Assembly (NCBI GenBank): GCA_964469055.1
Contig: CAYXXN010000071.1
Location: forward strand, 1-13,848
Length of the DNA stretch: 13,848 nucleotides
Source: CAYXXN01 sp964469055
Lineage (GTDB): Bacteria > Acidobacteriota > Thermoanaerobaculia > Multivoradales > JAHEKO01
Direction: 5' to 3'
Under the pieces are notes generated by a model that saw nothing but the letters and a program-made list of their open reading frames with translations, was not told the origin of the DNA and did no database searches. Positions 1 through 7,230 of the stretch are shown one piece after another; position 1 is the first letter of the stretch, and each line of letters opens with the position of its first letter. The position numbers and the translations under genes were made by a program.

Positions 1-46
1 AAGCGCTGGCGGCCGCACCGAATCTGCGTTCGCGCGCTACTGCCTA

Positions 47-74
47 CCCGGGACTCGTTTCCTTACTCGAGTAG
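47..74. repeat. Degenerate AGTAGRGGAA-type repeat at the left edge, with a 10-bp palindrome
   Basis: Directly after the sulfatase stop lies a perfect palindrome tactcgagta (64-73). The 12-mer ttactcgagtag (63-74) recurs exactly at 12134-12145. Read on the minus strand, 47-70 matches the plus strand at 11760-11783 at 19 of 24 positions by eye. The rest of 1-74 shows no gene. The palindrome has no loop and no T tract follows it on the minus strand, so it is not a convincing terminator. I read it as a copy of a dispersed repeat. Confidence 0.5.
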
Positions 75-2207
75 CTAGGACGGTTTGGGCGGCGCCTCCG
101 ACGCCGCGAGGCGCCGCCGCGCCTCTTGGCCGGCGGGGCTGTCGGGAGCTGCCGCCGCAGCCCGGGTCAAGAGCTGCCGGGCCCGCTCCTGGTCGCCCGC
201 TGCGGCGAGGAGGCGCGACGCCCGGAGCGCCGCCACCGCGTCGCGCGGGTCGAGCTCGACGGCGCGGAGGTAGCGCTCGAGCGCTTCCGCGGCCAAACCC
301 TGGCGCTCGGCCACGTCGCCCCAGAGGAGCCAGGCGGGAGCCCACTCCGGGCCCAGTGCCAGGGCTGCGGCGAGCTGCGCGTCGGCGTCGTCGAGATCGC
401 CGCTCGTCGCGGCAAGCTGACCGAGGCGGGTCAGGATGACGACGCTCTCGGTGCCCGCTTCCACCGCCCGGTCGAGGACCTGGCGCTCGGCGTCTGGACT
501 GTCGGAGCGGGCGGTGATCTCTCCCAGCAGCAGCCAGGCCTCCGCCTGCCGCGGATTGAGCGTCAGCGCCCGCTCGGCGGCACGGCGCGAGGCCTCGAGC
601 TCGCCGAGCTCGAGATGGGCGCGGGCGAGTGCGACGTGAAGGAAGTCGAGTCGTGGGTTGCGCGCGAGGGCGCGGGTCAACTGCTCGATGGCGCCCGCGC
701 CATCACCGGTCGCCAGCAGGGCCTTCGCGAGCTGGGTGCGGAAGGGCACGTTCTCCGGGTTGCGCGTCAGGAGGGGCTCGAGGATCGCCCGGGCCTCGCT
801 CGCTCGCCCGCTCGCCAGGAGAGCCTTGGCCCGCTCGAAATCAGTCAGCCACGTGATCGCGTCCTTGGGATCGATCCCCGCGCCGAAGCGGACGTCCATC
901 GTGTCGCCGCTCACCCCGGACAGGTAGCCGAGGTCGCGGAGCGCCGCGGCGAGTTCCGCCGCGGCGGCCGCGCCTCTGGCACGGCGCTCCTCCATCCCGG
1001 CTTCCAAGGCCGCGAGGGCATCGCGGAGCCGGGCCGCGACCGCGCGGTCGTCGCCGATGCGGTTGACGCGCTCGGCGGGATCGGTCAGGAGGTCGTAGAG
1101 CTCCGGCCGCGGCGCGACGATGAGCCGCCAGCGTTCGTCGGTGATCGCCTTCAAGGCGCTCCAGCCGTAAGCGGTGGCCGGCAGCAGGGTCTCGCTGTAG
1201 ACGGCCGGCCGGTCGTGGCTCACAGCTCGCGAACCGATTCCGGGTAGGGGTGCGCCGAAGGGGACCGCCGCCTCGGACAGACCGAGGAAGCCGAGCAGCG
1301 TCGCGGCGAGGCGGGAGGTCGCGGCGGTCGCCGTGACGACCGTGCCCGGTGCCACCCCCGGCCCGGCGACGATCAGGGGCACTTCGAGGGTCGGCCGGTA
1401 GAGGAAGATGCCATGGCCCTTCTCGCCGTGCTCGCCCAGCGACTCTCCGTGGTCGCCGACCACGGCGATGACGGCCTCGGCGCCGCCCGCGGGCAGTGTC
1501 GCGAGCAGGCGGCCGAGCTCGCGGTCCACGTACGCGATCTCACCGGCGTAGCGCTCCGCCTCGCTGGCGGCGCCCCGCGACTCTGGCGCCGCGTACGGCG
1601 CGTGCGGGTCGTAGTAGTGGACCCAGAGAAACCACGGGCGCTCGGCGTTGCGCGGGTGAGCGCGCCGACCCCTCAGCCAGGCCAGGGCGGCGTCAGTGAC
1701 GGCCCGCGCGTCGCGCTCGGGATAGCCGTACTGGCCGAGGCGCTCGGCAACCATCCGATCGTCGTAGGTGGCGAACCCGCGGTCGAGGCCGAAGCGGCGA
1801 TCGAGCACCCGCGAGGCGACGACCGCGGCCGTGTCGTAGCCGCGCTCGCCCAGCGCCGTGGCCAGGGTCGGCAGGTCGGCCGGCAGGGCGCCGCTGCCGT
1901 TGTCGCGAACGCCGTGCTCGGGGGGCTGCAAACCGGTGAGCAGGGAACAGTGGGCGGGGAGCGTGAGCGGGCTCGAGGTGAGAGCTCGCTGCCACCGGGC
2001 GCCCCGCTGGGCGAGCGCGTCGAGCACGGGCGTGCGCACGGCCGCGGCGCCGTAGGCGCTGACGTGATCCGCGCGGGTGGTATCCAACGTGACGAGGAGG
2101 AGCGAGGGCCGGTGGACGGCCGGAGCCTCGGGCTCCGCGCCGAGGGGGTCGCCCCCTGCCGAGGTCAGTGCCACGGCCAGCAGGGTGTTGGCGACTCGCC
2201 GGGTCAA
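75..2207 (-). CDS. Secreted sulfatase-superfamily hydrolase/transferase with C-terminal TPR array
   Basis: Predicted 710 residues from a TTG start at 2207-2205, which overlaps the TGA stop of the upstream gene (TTGA). This start yields a plausible signal peptide (MTRRVANTLLAVALTSAGG). Alkaline-phosphatase/sulfatase-fold motifs are present in order: metal-binding LDTTRADH (41-48), the nucleophile region SPLTLPAH (79-86), HYYDPHAPY (197-205), GDHGESLGEHGEKGHG (251-266), and PELYDLLTDPAE (368-379), typical of sulfatase C-terminal regions. Residues about 452-705 are TPR helices. The canonical C/S-x-P-x-R formylglycine signature is absent: T82-L-P-A-H86 occupies it, so Thr82 is the likely nucleophile position. 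Phosphotransferases of this fold (LtaS, phosphoethanolamine transferases) use Thr, so true sulfatase activity is uncertain. The fold call is firm; the substrate is unknown. Confidence 0.85.
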   Translation of the reverse strand: MTRRVANTLLAVALTSAGGDPLGAEPEAPAVHRPSLLLVTLDTTRADHVSAYGAAAVRTPVLDALAQRGARWQRALTSSPLTLPAHCSLLTGLQPPEHGVRDNGSGALPADLPTLATALGERGYDTAAVVASRVLDRRFGLDRGFATYDDRMVAERLGQYGYPERDARAVTDAALAWLRGRRAHPRNAERPWFLWVHYYDPHAPYAAPESRGAASEAERYAGEIAYVDRELGRLLATLPAGGAEAVIAVVGDHGESLGEHGEKGHGIFLYRPTLEVPLIVAGPGVAPGTVVTATAATSRLAATLLGFLGLSEAAVPFGAPLPGIGSRAVSHDRPAVYSETLLPATAYGWSALKAITDERWRLIVAPRPELYDLLTDPAERVNRIGDDRAVAARLRDALAALEAGMEERRARGAAAAAELAAALRDLGYLSGVSGDTMDVRFGAGIDPKDAITWLTDFERAKALLASGRASEARAILEPLLTRNPENVPFRTQLAKALLATGDGAGAIEQLTRALARNPRLDFLHVALARAHLELGELEASRRAAERALTLNPRQAEAWLLLGEITARSDSPDAERQVLDRAVEAGTESVVILTRLGQLAATSGDLDDADAQLAAALALGPEWAPAWLLWGDVAERQGLAAEALERYLRAVELDPRDAVAALRASRLLAAAGDQERARQLLTRAAAAAPDSPAGQEARRRLAASEAPPKPS

Positions 2208-4531
2208 GGCTGGACTTGAGTCCAGGCGCTGGTGTCGCCCGTCTCGAAGCCGTCGAGGAAGATCAGACCCGGGATGAGGGTGAACGCGAGCGTGTCGCTC
2301 CACGGGCCGGGGCCCGCGGCGTTGCTGCCGCGCACCCGCCAGCTGTAGTCGCCGGCCGCGAGCGGCTCGCCCTGCTCGAAGGGATCGACGGAGCAGGTCG
2401 TCCCCGAGCACGTGCCCAACAGCGGGAAGATCTCGTCGAAGATGACCCCGGTGCCGTCGCTGACCTCGAGCTCGTAGGCGGTGGCGGCGAGCGGCGACTC
2501 TCGCAGCCAGGTGAAGGCCGGTCGGTCGTCGCCGATGTTGCCCAGCGGGGCGAGCCCTGTCGGCTCCCCCGGCGGCAGAACGGTCTGGATGGTGAAGATC
2601 GTCTCCGCCCAGGGCGAACGGCCGGCGGAGTTGCGTCCCCGTGCGCGCCAGGTGTACGTACCTTCCGGGAAGGTGCCGAGGTCGAGCGTGCACTGCCAGG
2701 GCGCGCAGGTGCCGGTTTCGTCGAGCCAGAGGTCCTCGAGGTTGCCGCCCGGCCCGTCGAGCTGGAACTGGTACCAGGTCGCGTCCCGCGGGATCTCCTT
2801 GTTCCAGAGAAAGGTCGGGCTGGTGTCGCTGGTGGTGCCAGTGGGCTCGACGGCGGCGACCTCGCCCGGCGCGGCCCGCGCCTGGATCCCGTCGCGGAAG
2901 ACGTCCGTCATGATGTCGTAGCCGGAGCAGTCGGGGTGGCCCCAATCGGCATAGTGCTGCTGGAAACAGTTCTCGGTGGGGCAGAGCTCGGACCAGGGAT
3001 CGGACCACCAGCGGTGGCCGGTGTCGGCGTCCACGTTGGCCAGATGGTCGCGGATGCGGTTGCGCAGGTTGGCCACCCGCCCCTCGGGATCGGGGAGGTT
3101 GCTCGGGCAGATGCTCTCGTCGTTGATGTGGATGATCGAGGCGTGCAGGGTCTCGACGCCATGATCGGCGGCCTTGTCCTCCATCGTCCCCAGGTTCGCC
3201 TCGATCGTGTCGTTGGAGACGTCCTGCTCCCAGCAGATGTCGTTGGTGCCCTCCATGAGGAGCACGGCGTCCCACGGGCCTTCGTTGTCGAGCACGTTCT
3301 CGATGCGGGTCACGCCCTCCGACGTGTTCTCGCCCCCCTTGCCCTTGTTGACCACCTCGCACTCGTTGGCGTTGCAATTCAGGTAGGACGAGGTGGGCAG
3401 CCGGGTCGGGTAGCCGCAGTTGGACAGGGGGTCGTCGCAGTCGGGGTTGCACTCGTCGCCCTTGCCCGTCGTGATGCTGTCGCCGAAGGCCATGTAGCGA
3501 AAGGTCGAGCCGGCGGGGGTCTCGCTGGCGTTGGCAGGCAGCGGGGCCGCCGGCGCGGGTGGGGCGGCGGGGAGGACGAGCTCGAGCTCCCCGGCGAGGA
3601 ACTGGAGCCGCGGTGTCTCGTCGCCGGGACGAGCGATCGCGCGTCCCGCGAGGATCCTGCCGTTGGTATCGAGTTCGACGAGATGCCAGGCCTCCGGGAC
3701 GACCGAGCTGTAGAGGAGCCAAGTGCGGCCGGCCAGGACATGGAACGCCGCCGGCAGGGCGCCCCGGCCCGGAAGGGGATCGAGTTCGTGCCAGCTCCCC
3801 GCCCAGCGAGCCAAGCGCAGGCGGTAGTCGCGGCCGTCGAAACGGCTCCAGGCGGCGAGGGCGCCATCCGCGCCGCGGGTAATCGCCGGGAGGATGTCTG
3901 GGACGTCGTTGTCGGAGTGCAGGCGCTGGGCGCGCCGCCAACGTCCCGGCCGCCCGGTCGTGGCGACCGTCTCATCGTCGTTGCCGTCGAACTCCGTCCA
4001 CACCAAGAGCCAGTGACCGTCGGTCAGGACGATCCCGGTGAGTGCCACGCGGGGCGCTGGGGGCGCGACCTCCTCGGGGGGACTCCAGCGGCCGTCGCGC
4101 CAGGAGCTGGCCCAAACGGCCAGGCCCGCCTCGTGGGTGCCCTCCAGCCAGGCCAGACCGGCGAGCTCTCCGTCGTCGACCAGGAGGGCCGGGACGCCAC
4201 GGGGGCGGCTCCGGCCTGCCACGGGCAGGGGCAGCAGCTCGAGCTCGCCGTGCCGCTCGGCCAGCAACAGGAGGTCCCGGTGGCCGCCCGCGGCGATGGT
4301 GCCGGCGGCGACCCAGCCGTCCCGGGTCGGCGCCACCGTGCGGAGCGTCGCGCCGCTCGGCAGGTCGAGGCAGCGCCGGCCGCCGGATGTGGCCTCGACG
4401 CAGGCCCCGCCCGGCATCGCCGTGAGATAGAGGGTCTCCGCCGCCGGCGGCGCTTGCACGGTGTCGAGCGCCGAGGCGGCCGCGGCCGGCAGCACGGCCA
4501 ACAGCAGCAGCGAACGGCGACCGATCAACAT
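2204..4531 (-). CDS. Secreted multidomain SGNH/GDSL hydrolase with fibronectin-like domains
   Basis: 775 residues. The start MLIGRRSLLLLAVLPAAAASA is a clear signal peptide. Residues about 25-330 form a repetitive beta-rich region (W and DG turns such as DGHWLLVW, DGALAAWSRFDGRDYRL) that may be a propeller; I cannot name it. The SGNH hydrolase domain follows: block I GDSIT with Ser352, a GKGGENT glycine segment, block III GTND (428-431) and the catalytic D529-W-G-H532. Its N-terminal part has a Cys cluster (DECNPDCDD to CNANECE), compatible with disulfides outside the cytoplasm. Two fibronectin-type/Ig-like domains follow, each with a YTWRARGRNSAG-like strand, and the protein ends in IFLDGFETGDTSAW. 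SGNH enzymes are esterases or lipases; the likely target is an extracellular ester or acylated glycan, but nothing fixes the substrate. It is the first gene of the unit and overlaps the sulfatase start. Confidence 0.85.
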   Translation of the reverse strand: MLIGRRSLLLLAVLPAAAASALDTVQAPPAAETLYLTAMPGGACVEATSGGRRCLDLPSGATLRTVAPTRDGWVAAGTIAAGGHRDLLLLAERHGELELLPLPVAGRSRPRGVPALLVDDGELAGLAWLEGTHEAGLAVWASSWRDGRWSPPEEVAPPAPRVALTGIVLTDGHWLLVWTEFDGNDDETVATTGRPGRWRRAQRLHSDNDVPDILPAITRGADGALAAWSRFDGRDYRLRLARWAGSWHELDPLPGRGALPAAFHVLAGRTWLLYSSVVPEAWHLVELDTNGRILAGRAIARPGDETPRLQFLAGELELVLPAAPPAPAAPLPANASETPAGSTFRYMAFGDSITTGKGDECNPDCDDPLSNCGYPTRLPTSSYLNCNANECEVVNKGKGGENTSEGVTRIENVLDNEGPWDAVLLMEGTNDICWEQDVSNDTIEANLGTMEDKAADHGVETLHASIIHINDESICPSNLPDPEGRVANLRNRIRDHLANVDADTGHRWWSDPWSELCPTENCFQQHYADWGHPDCSGYDIMTDVFRDGIQARAAPGEVAAVEPTGTTSDTSPTFLWNKEIPRDATWYQFQLDGPGGNLEDLWLDETGTCAPWQCTLDLGTFPEGTYTWRARGRNSAGRSPWAETIFTIQTVLPPGEPTGLAPLGNIGDDRPAFTWLRESPLAATAYELEVSDGTGVIFDEIFPLLGTCSGTTCSVDPFEQGEPLAAGDYSWRVRGSNAAGPGPWSDTLAFTLIPGLIFLDGFETGDTSAWTQVQP

Positions 4532-4570
4532 CAGGGCAGCGGCGGGGGTCGAGACGCGCGACGCGGGCGG

Positions 4571-4579
4571 ATCCTAGCA
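4571..4579 (-). promoter_or_regulatory. Candidate extended -10 promoter for the SGNH hydrolase gene
   Basis: On the minus strand the sequence reads TGCTAGGAT, an extended -10 pattern (TG-n-TAGGAT, four of six matches to TATAAT), about 40 nt before the ATG at 4531. No good -35 hexamer is visible. A similar TGCTAnnnT string lies before the FAD oxidoreductase gene. Confidence 0.3.
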
Positions 4580-4631
4580 CGCTCACGACGGCTTTCCCCT
4601 GGGGGCGGAAGGCGGGAATGGCCCCAGTCTA

Positions 4632-4710
4632 TCGGTGGTTATTTATGGACGATGACGCAGGTCGAGTATTGACAAATCTGACATGTTATGACTCAATTTG
4701 CTCCTCTGCG
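4632..4710 (+). promoter_or_regulatory. AT-rich lon promoter region
   Basis: This roughly 80-base stretch is far richer in A and T than its surroundings. It contains a perfect TTGACA (4669-4674). Seventeen bases further on is ctcaat (4692-4697), a weak -10. Alternatively TGTTATGAC (4684-4692) could act as an extended -10. An imperfect inverted repeat frames the region (ttgacaaat at 4669 against atgactcaa at 4688). The heat-shock sigma-32 pattern and a CIRCE operator are not seen. No Shine-Dalgarno precedes the ATG at 4711, so a short or leaderless transcript is possible. Confidence 0.5.
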
Positions 4711-7197
4711 ATGAGCGAACCCAGACACCTTCCTGTCGTTCCCCTCCGCGACCTGGTCGTCTTCCCGGGCGTCCAGAGCGTCATCAACGCCGGCCGGCCG
4801 GGCACGTTGAAAGCCATCAAGGAGGCCGCCGCCTCGACGGACCGCTTCGTCTTCGCCGTCGCGCAGCGTAAGAACCTCGACGAGGCCGCTCCCGACGACC
4901 TGCACACCATCGGCACCGTCACCCGTATCGGCAGCGTGCAGCGCTTCGCCAAGGGGCTGCAGTTGATGCTCGAGGGACACCACCGTGGCATCGCCATGCG
5001 GATCAGCGAGCGCGATGGCTACCTCGAGGCCGTCGTCCGCGACGCCGAGGAGATGCTGCCGAGCGATGCCGCGGACCCGGCGTTCCTCGCCCTGCAGCGT
5101 GAGGTGCGCGAGCGGGCGAGCGAACTGGCACGCAAGGCCGGTCTGCCGCAGGAGGTCGTGGGCCAGGCGCTGGCCGCCGCCGAAGACGCATCCAAGCTCG
5201 CCGACCTGATCGCCAGTTACCTCGAGCTCTCGATGGAGGACAAGCAGGTGCTGCTCGAGACGCTGTCGGTCGAGGAGCGGCTGCGGCGGGTGCTCCTCCA
5301 CGTGCAGCGGCAGATCGGGGTGCTCGACGCCCAGGAGCAGATCAAGTCGAGCGTGCAGCGCGAGCTCGGCGATCGGCAGCGCGAGATGGTCCTGCGCGAG
5401 CAGCTCAAGGCCATCCAGAAGGAGCTGGGAGAGGAGGACGGCGGGCAGGACGTCGACGAGCTGCGCGCCAAGCTTGCCGCCCTCGACCTGCCGGCGGCGG
5501 CGCGCAAGGAGGTGGACCGCGAGTTGGGCCGTCTCGCCCGCATGAACCGCGAGTCCATGGAGCACCAGGTCATCCGCAGCTTCCTCGAAGTGATCGCCGA
5601 GCTGCCGTGGAGCCAGCGCAGCGAGGAGTCGCTCGATCTCGGTCGGGCGGCGACCACCCTCGACGAGGACCACTACGGGCTCACCGACGTCAAGGACCGG
5701 GTGCTGGAGTTCCTGGCGGTGCGCTATCTGCGGGACCGGCAACGGGCGTCGCAGAGCGGCGAGGCCGAACCCGATGCCGGCCCGCCGGAGGCCGCGGCGG
5801 AGGCGGCGCCTCCCCGGCCGGGCAACCCCGACGACCGCCGTGGCAAGGCGCCGATCCTGCTCTTCGTGGGCCCGCCGGGCGTCGGCAAGACCTCGATCGC
5901 CCGCTCGATCGCGCGTGCCATGGGGCGGGAGTACGTTCGCATCTCCTTGGGAGGCGCCCGCGACGAGGCGGACATCCGTGGTCACCGGCGGACCTACGTC
6001 GGTGCCCTGCCGGGTCGCATCCTGCAGGGCATGCGGCAGGCGGGAACCAAGAACCCCGTCTTTCTGCTCGACGAGGTGGACAAGCTGGGGGTTTCGTTCC
6101 AAGGCGATCCGGCGAGCGCCCTGCTCGAAGTGCTCGACCCGGCGCAGAACGACTCCTTCGTCGACCACTACTTGGGAGTGCCCTTCGACTTGTCGGAAGT
6201 GCTGTTCATCACGACGGCCAACTTCCAGGGGCAGATCCCGGGGCCGCTCCTCGACCGCATGGAGATCGTCGAGTTCTCCGGCTACACGGAGCGCGAGAAG
6301 CTCGCCATCGCGCGGCGCTATCTGCTGCCGCGGCAGCAGGGGGAGAACGCCCTCGACGCCGAGCAACTCGTCGTCTCCGACGAGGCGATCGCCCACCTGA
6401 TCTCCCACTACACCCGCGAGGCCGGGGTGCGTCAGCTCGAGCGCGAGCTGGGCAGGCTGGCGCGCAAGGTGGCACGTCGCGTGGCCTCGAGCGAGGTCGA
6501 GCGCGCCGAGATCGGCGCGGGCGAGGTCGAGGAGCTGCTGGGCCGGCCGCGGCTGCACCCCGAGCGAGCCGCCCGCGAGGCGCAGGTCGGCGTGGCGACG
6601 GGCATGTACTACACCCCGGCGGGCGGCGACATCATGTTCGTCGAGGCGACCCACATGCGTGGCAAGGGCAATCTCGTCTTGACCGGGCAGCTGGGCGAGG
6701 TGATGAAGGAGTCGGCGCGAGCGGCGTGGAGCTACGCTCTGTCGCGCGCCGCCGAGCTGGGCATCGGCGAAGAGCTGTTCGAGCGCGACATGCACGTTCA
6801 CGTGCCGGCGGGCGCCGTGCCCAAGGACGGTCCCTCGGCCGGCGTGACCATGGCGACGGCGGTGGTGTCGAGCCTGGCGGGGCGTGCGGCGCGGCACGAT
6901 CTGGCGATGACCGGCGAGATCACCTTGACCGGTCGCGTGCTGCCGATCGGCGGCGTCAAGGAAAAGGTGTTGGGCGCCGTGCGCGCCGGCATCGAGGAGA
7001 TCGTGCTGCCCAAGGAGAACCTCGCCGACCTCGAGGATCTCCCCGGCGATGTCCGCGAACGACTCAAGGTCCACGCTGTCGAGGACCTGGCCGAAGTGCT
7101 GAGCCTGGCGATCCCCTCGATCTCGCTCGCGCCGCGGCCAGCGGCGGCGGGCGCGGTGCGCCGCGCGGCGCCACCGACGGGCGAAGTCTCGAACTAG
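4711..7197 (+). CDS. lon: ATP-dependent endopeptidase La (Lon protease)
   Basis: 828 residues, cytoplasmic AAA+ serine protease that unfolds and degrades damaged and regulatory proteins. The ATG at 4711 is chosen because MSEPRHLPVVPLRDLVVFPG is the usual Lon N-terminus; the in-frame extension to 4618 lies in AT-rich promoter sequence and encodes nothing Lon-like. Order: LON substrate-binding domain (about 5-200), helical coiled region, Walker A GPPGVGKT (387-394), Walker B FLLDEVDK, then the protease domain with PKDGPSAG (Ser709) and GGVKEK (Lys752). The Ser-Lys spacing of 43 equals that of the E. coli dyad Ser679/Lys722. An Ala/Pro/Glu-rich insertion at about 347-378 separates the N-terminal part from the ATPase core. 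The tail after about 805 is Ala/Pro-rich. Identification is secure. Confidence 0.97.
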   Translation: MSEPRHLPVVPLRDLVVFPGVQSVINAGRPGTLKAIKEAAASTDRFVFAVAQRKNLDEAAPDDLHTIGTVTRIGSVQRFAKGLQLMLEGHHRGIAMRISERDGYLEAVVRDAEEMLPSDAADPAFLALQREVRERASELARKAGLPQEVVGQALAAAEDASKLADLIASYLELSMEDKQVLLETLSVEERLRRVLLHVQRQIGVLDAQEQIKSSVQRELGDRQREMVLREQLKAIQKELGEEDGGQDVDELRAKLAALDLPAAARKEVDRELGRLARMNRESMEHQVIRSFLEVIAELPWSQRSEESLDLGRAATTLDEDHYGLTDVKDRVLEFLAVRYLRDRQRASQSGEAEPDAGPPEAAAEAAPPRPGNPDDRRGKAPILLFVGPPGVGKTSIARSIARAMGREYVRISLGGARDEADIRGHRRTYVGALPGRILQGMRQAGTKNPVFLLDEVDKLGVSFQGDPASALLEVLDPAQNDSFVDHYLGVPFDLSEVLFITTANFQGQIPGPLLDRMEIVEFSGYTEREKLAIARRYLLPRQQGENALDAEQLVVSDEAIAHLISHYTREAGVRQLERELGRLARKVARRVASSEVERAEIGAGEVEELLGRPRLHPERAAREAQVGVATGMYYTPAGGDIMFVEATHMRGKGNLVLTGQLGEVMKESARAAWSYALSRAAELGIGEELFERDMHVHVPAGAVPKDGPSAGVTMATAVVSSLAGRAARHDLAMTGEITLTGRVLPIGGVKEKVLGAVRAGIEEIVLPKENLADLEDLPGDVRERLKVHAVEDLAEVLSLAIPSISLAPRPAAAGAVRRAAPPTGEVSN

Positions 7198-7210
7198 CGC
7201 GCCACGCTCC

Positions 7211-7219
7211 TGCTACTCT
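7211..7219 (+). promoter_or_regulatory. Weak extended -10-like site before the FAD oxidoreductase
   Basis: TGCTACTCT lies 11 nt before the GTG at 7231, in the 33-nt gap after lon. It shares TGCTAnnnT with the minus-strand site at 4571-4579. No -35 and no Shine-Dalgarno are visible. If real, the transcript would be almost leaderless; otherwise the gene is read from lon. Confidence 0.2.
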
Positions 7220-7230
7220 CTGGCGCCACG

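Noticed and set aside
64..73. Palindrome as an intrinsic terminator of the sulfatase gene
   Set aside because: It has no loop and no T tract, and it recurs inside a coding region at 12135-12144.
2208..3941. N-terminal extension of the sulfatase frame
   Set aside because: The frame is open but the sequence is Arg/Pro-rich and overlaps the SGNH gene. The sulfatase has its own signal peptide from the TTG at 2207.
2168..4672. 834-codon plus-strand open frame
   Set aside because: It lies antisense to the SGNH hydrolase, whose motifs and signal peptide are clear. Its composition is low-complexity and no domain is seen.
4618..4710. Thirty-one-residue N-terminal extension of Lon
   Set aside because: It is encoded by AT-rich promoter-like DNA and Lon homology begins just after the ATG at 4711.
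4693..7074. 793-codon minus-strand open frame
   Set aside because: It is the antisense shadow of lon.
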